This document shows, piece by piece, positions 24,201-36,850 of a stretch of DNA of 64,000 bases. This DNA is from Talinum fruticosum. Its lineage: Eukaryota > Streptophyta > Magnoliopsida > Caryophyllales > Talinaceae. Below the pieces are notes generated by a model. That model was given only the letters and a program-made list of their open reading frames with translations, was not told the origin of the DNA and did not search any database. A program made the position numbers and the translations under genes. The stretch covers positions 1 to 64,000 of the forward strand of contig JAITYX010000153.1 of NCBI GenBank assembly GCA_021018815.1, in the 5' to 3' direction. Numbering within the stretch: position 1 is the stretch's first letter; each line of letters starts with the position of its first letter.

Positions 24201-25427
24201 GACCCTGTAAGAATATTTGTAAAAGAAATATAAGCTAAAAGCATTTCAATTTGAATAATTTGAGATTTGTAAGCTAAAGAAACAATACCCGGCTCCAAAA
24301 TGTGCAATCTCGCCTGCCAAAAGGAGAAAAATATTAGGTTCTGCTCCGAAAGTAATGGCTAAGAAATTAAAATAACATAGGTGTTGAAAAGTTTCTGAAG
24401 AGTGCACTTACCATACAAATAGATTAAGGAGGGAGGGAGCAAAAACGGCAGAATCATGAAACCAATAAACATGATAGCTTTGCCTGACCACCATCCTGAA
24501 TGCCAAGAGTCCCTACAGTTGTTCACCTTTGAGGTCCCAACTGTAGAAAGGAACATAGTGAAGAAGAACATCTGATGTGTTGTCAAGGATTTATTTTCAT
24601 ATATCTGGAGAATGAGGGGACAACTAAGGCAACTACAACAACACCCAATGCGGGACTGTTCGTTCCACGTTACTGGGGTCTATATATGGTCACACCTTAG
24701 AAGGATTTGGAGATATCTGGATATAGTCAACCTTACCATGCAACAGAGAGACGAAGTCTAGGAGACCAACGACAACTAAGAGAACTAGGAGGACCGAACC
24801 TTAACTAAACCAAGGGAAGCCCTAAATAGTCCCACCTTGGGGAAATGGGAGGGATAAGATGAGCACAACTTTAACCCTATCATTGAATTGAAGAAATACT
24901 AAATCTATCCGAAACCTAGATATGAAAGATGTTGACTAAGTCTCGCCCCACAACAAAAAAAGTCATAACTTGTAACTGAAATTCAGAATGACCCTTAAAA
25001 GAACTGATTGATAGGATACAAAACATCCCAAGCTCACACGTAGTACTCCTTCTGTACCTAAACAGTCTGCACCGCCTCGGCATCCATGCAATCCTGTATA
25101 TAATAGAACATCCTGCATAAGTTTCTTGATAGCGGATTTAAACATCACGGGACCACAGTCAACATAAATAACTGAAATTGAAGGGTTTACAAGATGAGAT
25201 ATGGATGTGCATCAGGGGAATAAGAAAGCCTTACTTCCCATCTCTGTCATTGCACTTCGGCCATAATCACGAAGTACCCATGCTAGAAGATTAGTAATGA
25301 GGAACATGAGCCCGTATACATATCTAGCCATCCATGGATTGGAGCCATAACGAAATTGGCTGAACCAAGACCCGTCTCGAAGCCCTGGATACTTTTCCTT
25401 GGTGTCGCTGCCCGTACCACTCTCCAT
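21236..25427 (-). CDS. SERINC/TMS (serine incorporator) multi-pass membrane protein
   Basis: Twelve coding exons: 25427-25235, 25093-25020, 24571-24412, 24313-24289, 24204-24115, 23330-23159, 23074-23001, 22905-22836, 22234-22163, 22080-21947, 21491-21418 and 21294-21236. Every junction is GT-AG, phases join with no stop, total 1197 nt, 398 aa, normal for plant members. About ten hydrophobic segments are visible, e.g. YVYGLMFLITNLLAWVLR, VMLIATAAYIVCIVGIIV, LLNIFFITWTLVLLQLM and YIWMLVAPVIL. Family signatures include GCRGGADCLG, LRVSLGCF, RDSWHSGWW, STGIDSQCF, PYGYGFFHFVFATGAMYFA and WTIDVGW. Eukaryotic relatives are proposed to support serine-derived lipid synthesis or membrane lipid scrambling; the plant role is not established. 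Start chosen because it opens the conserved MESG N-terminus with no upstream in-frame extension of similar quality. Intact. Confidence 0.93.
22527..22645 (-). mobile_element. SINE 3' portion (Au-like) in SERINC intron
   Basis: The minus strand reads GGTCCAGGGAAGGTCTAAAT, CGACCCTTACCCCTCCCCTC and AGCAAGAGCCTATTTC. This is the typical 3' half of widespread plant Au-type SINEs (GGGGAAGGG...CCTTACCCCTGC...GCAAGAGGCTGTTTC). It is truncated and diverged. Confidence 0.5.
23416..23510. repeat. 54-bp tandem duplication in SERINC intron
   Basis: GATTCTCCAAAATTTAACCA at 23416 recurs as GATTCTCCAAAACTGAACCA at 23470, followed in both copies by AAAATTAGTCTAGGTTTGGC. Confidence 0.8.
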
Positions 25428-25517
25428 TTCAATTTTGAGATTCCACTCACATTGGATATATACTTGAAGCAGAAAACAGTAGGTGAATGGATTTCACCAA
25501 AAATCTCTTTCTGCTGA

Positions 25518-26900
25518 TCTGCAAATCAGGCATTTTCTAATTAGTAATGATTATATTCACTTGTTCTGGAATTGCTCCAAACCAGCTTAGAAACAGCTCT
25601 ATATGAGGGTTTAAGGTTTCAGTATAAGGAGATCAGAATACATAAAAACGCTTCATCACATACACACACATACATGAAATGTATAACCAACGAGGAAATC
25701 TCAGTTGGCTGCGAAAATCTGAAGCAGGAATCATGGAATACGCATAAATGTCAACAAAAACAACCAATATGAAACCTATTGTGGCAGGGTCTAGAGTAGT
25801 CAAGAAATTCACAGCCTTAAGCAAAAAAAAAAAATTAAAAAACCCATGTAACAAGCATAATGAGAATCAAAAATACTGAATTTAGACGGGCAGATCAGAG
25901 TATTCCATCAAAAAAATGAAACATAAGAGGGATTTTTTAGCCTTACCTAGCAACATATCAGGCAATCAACAATCATATTCCAAGCATCATGACCATGATT
26001 TCAAGTTTATGATCAAACTTTTTAGCCCCTCAGACAAACACACATGGCGTGCGAAAAAACCAACATGACTAGCTTTCCTTCTTATAAAGCCTCCTTTTAC
26101 ATCCTTAGATTGAAGCCATTGCTTTCTTTTTAAGGCAGAGGCAATAATTTCCCAAAATGAGAGAGATTCTTCAAAGGAACTACTACCTCTAATAATTTCT
26201 ACTGGTGTCAACATAAGTAGTTACAGTGCAAGCATTCCTCTTCACAAACGGCACTCTCTCATTTTCTTGTCATTTTCAGGGAAAGAAAAAGACAGAAAAA
26301 TGATTCTCTTTAACCCAAATTTGATTAATCCACCTCTTGTATTCCCTGGCAAATTGCCAAAACCATAATATAATAGGCAAAACAAATGCTTTTTTTTTTT
26401 GAAGAAAAAGAAAACATTAAAATTGTTTCTTGACGGGAATAAAGACAATAGATGGCAGGCTTTGCAACTTGGGACAAAACCCAGAATACACAGAAAGGTA
26501 TCATATCATATTAGCGTTAAAAAGAAAAAACAGAATGCCGTCAAAAATGGTCATTTTAAAAACTACCACTAACTATCAGCACAATGCCTTAAAATTCAAA
26601 ACCCAAATATCAAATTGAGCATATTGGAAACATCTCTCTGCAATTGAAGCATCAAACTGAACGATACTAAGTATTCATTAACTACCCAGAAAAAAGCAAG
26701 AAAATGGGACAATCACCATGCATAGACACAAAATGAGAAAAAAGAAAAGCAATTAATCAAAATGGGCATTACCAGAAATTGGTAACTGGAGAGAGGAGAG
26801 GGAGATCCATTGAAGTTTGAAGGGAGCGGACAATACAAGCAAAAAGTGCCTTCAAGAAGCTCTCTTTTTTGACAAAAACAAACACTCACTCTTCTCTGTC
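25518..26900 (-). promoter_or_regulatory. 5'UTR intron and leader exon of SERINC gene
   Basis: The minus strand has a donor CTG/GTAATG at 26773/26772 in a GA-rich leader and an acceptor TTTGCAG ending at 25519, so the ATG exon would extend upstream to 25518. A 1.25-kb leader intron is inferred. The GA/CT-rich stretch at about 26780-26960 is likely the promoter/TSS zone. Confidence 0.5.
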
Positions 26901-27449
26901 TTTCTTTCGGCGACTCAGCCTATTTGTTGGGCTCAGTGAGGGAGGGGAGAGAGAGAGAGATCAATGATGGGTTTTTGCTGTAATCGAAGCTTTTACTTTT
27001 TTGCTTCTTTTTCCAGAATTCATTTATGCAGATTTTAATATATATATACACAACATTCTAGCACAAATGGCGGTGTAACTTTGGCTTTGTTTATGATGAG
27101 TGTCCAACTCCCTCTCTCTCGTTCTCTCTACCCTTTTTTGTTGTCCACTTTTTTCCCGCCGTGAGCATGAACGATAGTTTTTCCTTTTCTATTTGGGCTA
27201 AATTAAACCCAAAAAATCCCAACCAAAAAACAAAGAAAAGAAATGAAGTCCCCTTTTCCTGGGGGCTTTGACTGTGCTGAGTATCTATGAAATGGCACTG
27301 TCGTGAAAACGAAACTCCATTCTTTTTTGGTTGGGTTTGCGTCGACCCTTTTTTGGGTGCAAATTTCTTTTGATCCAGATAGAGCATGTGGGTGGGGAAG
27401 AGATGTACGTAAATACCTCCACTTACATAGAATGCAATATGACATAGAA

Positions 27450-28345
27450 AAAGGGTTTTATCTCCATTAATGGATTACATTATTTCCCGGGTTTGAGTGG
27501 GCTGATGAATGGTGGTCGGAACATATGAGATAAGCTCAAATTTCAATTCGATTCACACAATGTTATTGGTCGGTAAAATTTGGACTGTGGTGGTGTTATT
27601 CATTGAATAAGCGACAATAATATTAGTTAAGATAAGTTTCTTTATGGGTGTCAATTATCTCAACTCTCACCTAATAAAGTCTTTAAAAATTTTTATTAAA
27701 GACTTTAAATCGAATTGCGCTTATATATATATATATATATATTTGTGTTAGTCGTTTACCAAAAGAAAAGGATCGCCCACATACATTGTTATGAGTTGAC
27801 TAAAATTGATTAAATGATTCTAGTGTTTTTCAAAGGTGAAAATAGTTTAATTAATTTGCATCCGTTGATTTTAAAATTGTATAAAAATAGTTCTGATTTT
27901 AAAATTGTATAAAATCTTGAGTCTTGCCGACTTCAGTTGAGATTCCAAATACTTACAGGTGGTTCAAAGAATCAATATCAAACACAGTAAAGAATGAGGG
28001 CAAAAAAAAAAAACAAAGAAAAAGAAGAATAAGGTTTAACAATGTATTATGATAGTGTAGATCTCAAATTTTAAGAGGAAAAAATAAAAAACCTTGACTA
28101 ACTGTGTTCTTTGCTGTTAATTAATTAGCTAATTAATATGCATTATCATGGAAAAAGAAAACTAAGCAACATTAAGCATTTTGGGTGTTGGAAAAGAAAA
28201 ATTATATCTTGGCAGTTCCAATTCCAACTTTCAGCTACTTATAATGAATACATATCCTAATACAAACATATAAAATATATTTCTAGTTTATATGTCTCCT
28301 GTATGACTCTTTGTAAGTTATAAAATAACATACCCAATATAATAA

Positions 28346-28381
<36 letters not shown>

Positions 28382-28550
28382 AAGATTTCACCAAACAATG
28401 CAGCAACTAAGCTTAATAGATTTAGATTATAATGAAACGACACAAATCAAGATAAATTTCAAATAATCAAATGACCCTCTAACAATATAGGTTGGCACAA
28501 ATATTCAATATTTGTTTCCTTTCAAGTATAATCTTAGGTTCAAATATAAA
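27450..28550. other. intergenic AT-rich DNA
   Basis: No gene recognised. (TA)n runs at about 27722-27742 and 28351-28379. Confidence 0.5.
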
Positions 28551-28562
28551 TTAAGAAAATAT

Positions 28563-28677
28563 GTGTTAACCTAGTGGTCGAGATTGAGGTCATGAGTATA
28601 TTAGGTATCGGGTTCGATTTCCCTCCTATATTATATTGTATCGCTCTTTATATCTCATCTCGCATCAAAAAAATAAT
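28563..28677 (+). mobile_element. tRNA-derived SINE, family 1, copy B
   Basis: GTTAACCTAGTGGTCGAGAT (A-box region), GGGTTCGATTTCCCTCCTAT (B box GGTTCGATTTC), then TATTGTATCGCTCTTTATAT and an A-run (CATCAAAAAAATAATA). Same order and spacing as the copy at 3897-4017 on the other strand. Confidence 0.65.
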
Positions 28678-28689
28678 AGCATAATTTCG

Positions 28690-31600
28690 ACTAACAAATA
28701 TATATAAATAATTTATTTATTAGTAACTTAAAAGTCTCAAAAGTTATCCATACTGGTTACTTCAACTGATTTATCACTTATTTCTTGTGAATGAGTAAGA
28801 TTTAAGGTTTAAGTATGTTAAATAAAACCAAATATATTTTTGATGAGAGAAATTTCTTTTATGGACCAACAGTAGGCTCGCTCACTCAACTCAACTCTAA
28901 TTTTTGATGAGAGAAATCTTGAATTAAATGAAGAATTAAAGGGCAAAAAAATTTCAGAAAGTCATATTTAATTAAAGAGATGAGTCTCAACAAAAATATA
29001 TTTCAGAAAGTCATGTTGTTCTAATTGGGTGAAATGTTCAAGAAAAAAAAACAGCGATAATGTAATTATTCTATGAACCAACCATTTTCAAATATGTGAT
29101 GTGAGTAATCTTAAAATTAGTGGACGATTAATTCTAAAGCAACCAAGAACAATGGCCAATACATTGATGCTTTTTCTTTAATTACTACTATTTTTAATAA
29201 AAAAATTATTTTCTTATTGGTTCAAGGTTTACATCTTTACCAGCCTTTGTTTTTCTGTTTGGGGTATGTGTCATCCAGTAAATTTCTGGAGCAGATGCAT
29301 GATTGATAATGATGTGATCACAGTAATTAATTAGGTTTAGTATCATCATTAAAGTCTCAAAGCTCTACTTTCACTTTAATTTGTTAATGTTAGCACCTTT
29401 ATCATGTCACTGTTTGTAATCCAAATAAAATGTTGGTTAAGATGGTAATGATATTGTCCCGATAAGGAAATGAATATAATTTTGAATCTTTAGAGGCACA
29501 CTTGTCGGAAAAGTTTTTCCTTAAATATGTCTAGCCGGAAAGGAATTATTCCCTTGATAAAACCAATGAAATGTCACTATATGTCGAATTATTATCGATA
29601 TTTTTTAGATGAGCTTGTCCTACATATTATTTTATTTGAAGCTCTAATAAAATGAGCCTTTGACCTATTCTAGGAAAAGCTCTAATACAATTTTAAGTAG
29701 CTTGTCTACCATTTTATAATTTAAAAATAAAATTGCTATGTTGGATCTATTCTAGGATATTCTGTTAATTTAACAGTGTTAAGTTTGACTCATCAATATT
29801 TTTAACCTAAAAAGTATAATCTATCCTATTTTAAGTTTTTGTTTGATTTTATTTTAAAATTTTATAATCACAAGGTATGTTGTTTGTGTTTCTCTATGAC
29901 TTCAAATTGTATTTTTGACTGATATCTTTTTGGTTAAATTGTACTTTGAGTGTGAAGAATCAAAATTGTACATATTCAATTATATATTTTTTGGTGGATG
30001 AATCACATTTTTCATTAGTTGAGAAGTTTTGATTCTTCCTTTTTACTAAATTATATATTGCAAAAATGTAGCAATAGCGTATGCCATTGCTTGGTTTATT
30101 CATTTAATATATATATTTTTGGTTTATTCGTTTAATATCATATAACTTCAAGTTTGTAATTTATGTCATGTTTAAAGGGATAAAAACTCAATAGGTCAAC
30201 TTCCGAACTTGTGGGATTTCGAATAAATTTATCTATCTTAAAGTTTTTGTACAACAAACAAATCATTTTTTTTTTGTTATAAATACTATTTATTTTAATA
30301 TCTTCCTAACATTATTTATTATAACAGTGAACATAATCTTGTACTAATCATATCCTTTACTGTGATATAATGTTCCACTACTTATTCATTACCTTTTATT
30401 GTCAAATACATTGGATGACTTCTACTATCGAAGTATTTTCGATTATTAATCTTATTTATAAATTTAGTTGTTAAATGTTTAATTTCTTAATTTATAATTT
30501 ATTAAATAATATTATATTACTCTATACATATCATGGGTTCAAACTAGCTTAGAAAAAAATGAATCTATCCGTTTTAATTTATTTATTATTTTAAAATATT
30601 GTGAAAATATCAAAATTAATAACTAAAGAATTAAAGCTCCTAAGATTTCATTGAATATATGGAAAGTAAAGAGAAAAATAATTAATTAATCAATTAAGGC
30701 GAAAATGAAGGAATTATATATAATTGACACTCTAATAGATGTTATGATTGCAATTATGGTTGGCCAGAATAACCTACGCATGGCGACAGGACATACATGC
30801 TTGGTTTTCTGTGCATGGCCACTCATATAATGTATGGATGTATGTATGGCATGGCATGGGAGGAGGAGACAAAGGGAAAAATTATGATGTCCAATTAAAA
30901 GCACCCAACTTAATAATTAAAGTGCAAGTCATGATATATTCCTTGGCATCCTTGAAATGTCATCAATTGACACCTGACTAGTGCAAAACATATATTTCAA
31001 TACTCAATTTTTGTAATATTATAAAAATGGATATGAATATGGGTATAGAAAAATTCGTTCCGTAGCTGCTGCACTGCCAGTCTTACGTGGAATCATATAT
31101 ATTACACTCTTGACTATTTACTTTGGCTAGTTTTTAGGTGTAAATACTTGACAAATATTATTATCTTACAAGATACTTTTTAAAATACAAGCTATTTTTT
31201 TTTCACTAATATTCCAAAAAAATAATATTAGTCTCGAGACTACGATAAAAGAAACTTATCAACTATTATTAGAGCAATATTAAAATAACATCATAGCACT
31301 ACGAAGATCCAATAATATAATATCTAAGATCCGAGTCAATCCCCAAAGATAAGGAATTGGAAATCAGAATATTTATTTAAATTCTTTTGCTTTCAAGTCA
31401 ACCATATATATGTATATTTTCAACAGAATGAATATGGACATCAACGTTAACTTGATCATACATTCCCATAAAATTTTTGAGGTTTCTTATTTTATTATTT
31501 TTGTGGTGGCAATGAGCTTGCTTGAAAAGAGAAATTCGATTCACTTTTTTTTTTTTTTTATAATTTTTGGTTAAAAAGGGATAAAGCAGTGGACAAATTA

Positions 31601-33000
31601 AAAAGAAGGAAGATAACAAATTGGAGTGCCTCATATCTAGTTGTGTGTAGATTAGTTCCATTTCATAATCTCTTCATTTTTAGTGGGCATATTTATATCA
31701 TATATTAGTGCCTTGATTGTGACACATTAGCCCCCTAGCTAGTATCCTTACATGTGTAATGTAATGTGTTATAAAAAAAATTATTCATCAATGTGTAACA
31801 TATGAAAATATTTATTTATATGGGTGATATGTAATCTTTCACAATATCTAAAGGATATATACCCTTCCTATATTTTTAAAAAGTGAGTAAAATGTATAAA
31901 TAAAGATGACAAAGAACTTGAAATTCAATAAAATTGGTAATCTTAACTATATCTAGTTTTGACCGGTAAGGTATCGAGAAGGGTTTTCTTAGTAAGTGTT
32001 CGTAAATATATTGGTTGACATAATGATTAGAGTTTTATGTAATTTTTTCTAAAAGTTACTCAAAATAATATTTTTAAAACCACTACCTAGTGTTTGTATA
32101 TATATTTCCAAAATTGGTGATCTCGTTATTTAAACAACTACCATTATCAAACACATTTATCTTAAACCATTAGTTAAACATCTAACCACTAGTCATTGAC
32201 ACATGATTGCTACTGAAACAGCTAATAACTATTAAAATAATTAACCACTATTAAAACAGCTTAACCACTACTAAAACAATTACTTTACATGTTATTAACC
32301 TGATGCATGACTAGATTCGACCTGCATCTGAACCGAACGACCCGCTCTCTAAAGCTAGCTAGCCATCCACATGGACCATAACTCTACATGAGGCCACTTG
32401 TTCTGATTAAACTCCCAAGCTCAGGAGGCTGGACCACATTTGACTTGATGGATTCATTGCACTGCGTTTGGGGGAACTCCCCATATGGCAGGCATTTTGA
32501 CTGAATTTCTTGTTTGGGCCCATCCCATCATGCCTTTTGAAAAGCTTGTCAGAAATATGGTCCGTTACATAAGTCGATGATCCGCTACACTTGATATGAT
32601 GGGCCGACTGTCTTCCATACTATTTACATTGCATTCTCTCAACATTATTAGATAAAAATATCCCCTTTTTTAAAATATCATCTTAAATTAGAGAGTGTTT
32701 AATAATAAAATTTAATTTAATTAATCATAATATATCGATACACTTTGTACTAGTGAAACTAGAGTTTCTGTTGGTAAAATAAATATGATGTGCTATAAGA
32801 GTGCATATTTTTATAGGAATATTAGATTCTAAAATCCCAAAATTTAAGTTCTTTAACGGGAATATTTTAAAATATTAATTAGTTCTGCAGCATCTCGAAT
32901 TTTTACCTTAAAATTTTAAAGTATCCCATCACCAAGTTATGGGTGAAGAAATTGGTGACGATATATGATGTGACGACGGTGTTTGTGTACGTGACTTTTT
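28690..33000. other. long AT-rich intergenic stretch
   Basis: About 4.3 kb with no recognisable coding region. Short open frames at 30686-30981 and 31398-31661 have no family signature. The patch at 32190-32290 has degenerate repeats of AACCACTA(T/C)TAAAACA. Confidence 0.5.
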
Positions 33001-33045
33001 TTTTTTTACAAATAATTTGACTGATTTTGTCACTCTCTCTCGCAT

Positions 33046-33110
33046 AGGTCCTCTCTATCTCCTATGGATCCTTCTTCCCCTTGCTCAAACAATTTCCACG
33101 GCTTTCATTT

Positions 33111-33151
<41 letters not shown>

Positions 33152-33335
33152 GTCCTCTTTCTCTCTCCTTTGAATTCTCTACCTCCTTTCTCAAACAATT
33201 TTCCTATCTCTCACTTAATTACACTCTTTCCTCTCTTCTCTAGGTCTGTTTCTCTCTCCTTTGGATCCTCTATCCACTTTCCCAAATAATTTTCATGTCT
33301 CTTCTTTCCCCTATCTCTCTATAAAATTTTGATAC
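33046..33335. repeat. three diverged tandem units (91-105 bp) of CT-rich sequence
   Basis: Units begin near 33046, 33151 and 33242 with (A)GGTC/AGTCCTCT. Each carries CTCCT(A/T)TGGATCC-like, CTCAAACAATTT(T/C)C-like and TCATTTAA/TCACTTAA-like blocks in the same order. A (CT)n expansion (33114-33148) lengthens the first. Confidence 0.65.
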
Positions 33336-33902
33336 ACAACTCTTCAAATTCATCCACCCAATTAAGCAACTCCTTCCCCGTATTTCATCGACTTCAAATT
33401 ATGGGTGAAATAGGAGCTTGAGCAAGCCCCAAAATTTGGCTTTAGATTATGGGTTTCTTAATTTTTCAGCGGCTCCATTGGAAAGACCATTCAACAATTG
33501 GACTAGGACTTTATATGACTTGCGATCTCCATCTTCCTTCCTGTAAATTTCTCTCTCCTAATTTGAAATGGGAAATATCTTTGATGACAATTAAAAGTTT
33601 AATTTTTGAAAATATTTGGTGAAAATCTTTATGCGGTAAGAAGATGAGAATGCGAGAATTTGATTTTTAATGTTAAAATAATCAATACTTTGATGAATCC
33701 CCATAAAAGGGAAGAAAATGGGAAATCCAAGACCACATTAGAAAGTTCCTCCCTTTTCTCTGTCTATTCGGACTCTCAAAATATTCTCATCTTTCAACTG
33801 TTCCCCCTCCCTAGATCAACCATCTTTTTCCCCATTATGGAACTGTTTTGGAGAGAGAAACTAATATCCAACAATTTCAAAATGGGGATTTCCCCTTTCG
33901 AT

Positions 33903-33905
<3 letters not shown>

Positions 33906-33959
<54 letters not shown>
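33906..33959. repeat. compound (GT)n(GA)n microsatellite
   Basis: About 19 GT units followed directly by about 7 GA units. Simple repeat that creates spurious open frames. Confidence 0.95.
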
Positions 33960-34511
33960 AAGAAATCAGTCAAATTATTTACAAAAAAGCCACATACACA
34001 ACCACCACCACCACGCCATATCGTCACCGATTCGTTTCACCCGCAACTCGGTGGTGGGATGCCCAAAAATATTAAGATAAAAATTCGAGCGGTGCACGGA
34101 GTAATCGATATTTTAGGATGTTCCCATTAAATAACCCCAAACTTAGGAATTTTAGAACCCAATATTCCATTTTTATATGCCATATGTAATTTTTAAAGTC
34201 CATTTGTTACAAACTTTGTGTTTGTTTTCTTCTTAAAATAACTTTCTTTCTTTCTTTGTTTTTTCCTTTTCTTTGTAGAGGGGACACAATTTCAATTCAG
34301 TTGAATTTTGGACTCAAGTTTTTAGCAATATATACTTCTAAAGATTAATACTTCAGTTTTTTTTCTTCCTTTTTTTTTTTTTATGTTAAAAGACTGTACA
34401 CGTAACTTTGCAGGTATTTATATTTCCCTTCGAAATACAAATAGAGAGAAAATGGATAGGAGACCGACCATATTGAATTGATGAACTTGTAATAAGGATG
34501 GGTTAGCACCA

Positions 34512-34512
<1 letters not shown>

Positions 34513-34583
<71 letters not shown>
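34513..34583. repeat. (TAA)n microsatellite
   Basis: About 23 uninterrupted trinucleotide units. Confidence 0.95.
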
Positions 34584-34680
34584 TCTCTTCTTAAAAAACA
34601 AACACGGGGAGAAAATTTGTAAGGTAATTGACATTTACATTGCCAACTTTTTTAAAGTATGGAGCAAAAATACATAAAAA

Positions 34681-35060
34681 TTTAGTGCTCAAGATTAAGG
34701 TTCGTGGGATATTAGATTTCAGTAGCGTTGAAAAAATTCGAGTTCTAGTCAAAATCGGGTTTAACAAATTAGTCGTCGGACGAAATTTTTTATCTAATAT
34801 TTAATTTTTTCAAGTCGGACAATTAGAACAAGCCCAAATTGAGATTAAAAGTCAGTTTCGGACAAGTATAAATAGGAAAATTTTATGTGCAAATTTAAAA
34901 TCGAACAAAAAAATCATGTCCGGATCCTGTTTTTCTTGGATAAGATAAATTCGGGTAATCGGATCGAATGAAATTTCGCTAGCGCTAAATCTCACATTCA
35001 ATTCCTCCTTTTCCATTGTATTGTCTTACCCTTAGTGACTCATATGAACCAAAAAAAAAA
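34681..35060 (+). mobile_element. tRNA-derived SINE, family 1, copy C, split by an insertion
   Basis: The left half (34681-34727: TTTAGTGCTCAAGATTAAGG, then GGGATATTAGATTT) and right half (34985-35060: ATTCAATTCCTCCTTTTCCA, TTGTATTGTCTTACCCTTAG and an A-run) match the two other copies when joined. The intervening 34728-34979 is a separate insertion. Confidence 0.6.
34728..34979. mobile_element. 252-bp insertion with 5-bp target-site duplication
   Basis: Flanked by TAGCG on both sides (34723-34727 and 34980-34984), inside a SINE copy. The ends TTGAAAAAATTCGAG and (inverted right) GCGAAATTTCATTCGA show only weak inverted similarity. Non-coding, with recurrent TCGG/TCGGAC motifs. Class unknown. 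Confidence 0.6.
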
Positions 35061-36104
35061 TCACGGTAACTTATGTAAAGCTTGAACTTCAGAGTAATGG
35101 TGTAATACACTTCTAGTCATTATTTTTTTCTTTTTGGATAAGATAAATAGTAATAATTTTTGTTGATAGAGAAAGAAAATACATTGATAAAAAGCAATAA
35201 GACATCTACATAGTTAATTTTCTAACAAGAAAATATTTAAATATCAAAATAAATTTTTAATTGAACAAAATTCATGATCTATACATTTTCGTCAAGTATT
35301 ATTCTGGCCACAAGTCTTAATCTTCGAGTTCATTAATTCTTTCTCAAATGTCGAGTTATAATATAATTTCATTCCATATATATGTACGTGAGATACGGTA
35401 ATTATTTAAGCTAAGGGAAAATAAAAGGGGACACTTGATAGGCCTCTAGCTCTAGCTAGGTTAGGTTACGTAGCTTATTTCTTTCTTGCACTTTTGGAGA
35501 GTTGAAAATTTCCACCCCATGTCCTTGGATTAAGGCAATAATGTGTATATCTACGGAGTAGTGTCTGTGTCTTCTTAATTCCATGGCCGGCTATTGACTC
35601 TAAAATCATTAATTTAACTAACGCTAAAATGGAATAATTTAATAATGAATTGATTATGTAGATTGGATTAATGGTTACAGTTAGCAAATACTCCAATGTT
35701 TCTTTGAATGGTATGTTTAGGTAGTAGAAAGATTTGAGACCAGAAAGAGATCAAACCTGAGATAACAGACTGAATTAATAGTCTTCATGGATATTGGTCA
35801 TCCCAAATATCTAAAGACTAGGCGTGGCAGCCTGATACCTCTGAAGTTTCTCTGTTTGGGTATGGCCTCCCCCCAAAAAAAAAAAAAAAAAGATCAGTCA
35901 TTTTCTTTTGTAGTGGAACTCCTCCTTCATAAGTGAGTCCAAATAAATACATTTTTCTTTTTTAAAAAAAAGAAAAAAGAATGATTCATCCAATACAAAA
36001 ATAAGGACCAGTGAAGTTTGGATCATACACATAATTACCTTCACAAAAATCATTTTCTTTTCAAGTTCAGCCAGGATTGTTAGTTCACAAGTCAAAATTA
36101 AAAA

Positions 36105-36850
36105 AGGTGACGGTCCAACTGAGCCCAACCCACAAGGTAATGATGGGCCAAAGGCACCCCGGCCCGTTATCCTTCCACTGTCAAGAGCGGGAGGTGTTTC
36201 GCTGCTCTGTGAAGCCAGCCTGACGCGGTGCCCTCCTCTCTAGGTGCTGTTTGGGACTGGCCTTCGCCAAACCCATGCTGCCCAACTCTTAGCTTGGAAC
36301 GGGCAAGCCAGTGAACTGCAACCCCTGGCCCTACCATGTAGAACTGAGTCAAGTCCCATCACTTTAATGCCCTCAGCTCGAGTCACAAGCTGACACTACC
36401 CAGCTCGGCAATTTTGCATTCTCCCACTAACCATTATAAACTTCGCATTTTTTCATTGTCGCTTAATGTGGGACTTTCTGAAACCCAACTCCCCCCAAAA
36501 AAAAGGACAAAAAAAGAATGGATGTTATGGGGAGAATTATAATATGGATGGAAGTTATGATCATGGTCTGTTATAGTCTGTAGGTTGGATTATCTTATGG
36601 TTATGTTTGCAATTTGTTAATTGTATGATATAACCGGACAAACTGGTAGAATAAAAACTCACAGAAAATGTATACATGTTGAATGCCTATGATGTCTGTT
36701 TGGCTTCTATGTAATGTTGAATGCCTAATGATGTTTATGTGGCCGCTATGTAATATCCCAAAGTACAGCTTAGCAAGCTAATTAGGCAACTGATCAGCTA
36801 CACATTGGTTAAAAAGATGCGGGATTTACTTTTGGACTGGCTTTTTAAGG
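36105..36850 (+). repeat. dispersed repeat unit, copy 1
   Basis: Begins near GGTCCAACTGAGCCCAACCC, includes GTTATCCTTCCACTGTCAAG, GAGCGGGAGGTGTTTCGCTG, CTTGGAACGGGCAAGCCAGT and ends its GC-rich part with AATGTGGGACTTTCTGAAAC. Repeated at 37613-38260 and partly at 38563-38943. The GC-rich part resembles an LTR or TRIM in style, but termini and target duplications are not visible. The short open frames within are shadows. Confidence 0.7.

Noticed and set aside
24620..24960. Possible further SINE (GGGGTCTATATATGG) in a SERINC intron
   Set aside because: Resembles common plant repeat tails, but no A/B boxes or boundaries could be set.
27091..27445. Two overlapping minus-strand frames near the SERINC promoter
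   Set aside because: Low-complexity, no domain, and they overlap each other in different frames. Likely chance.
28563..28677. Functional tRNA gene
   Set aside because: A and B boxes are present, but the sequence cannot fold into a tRNA cloverleaf with an anticodon arm and acceptor. It fits a SINE better.
33848..34130. Frames with (VC)n and ER repeats
   Set aside because: Translation of the (GT)n(GA)n microsatellite.
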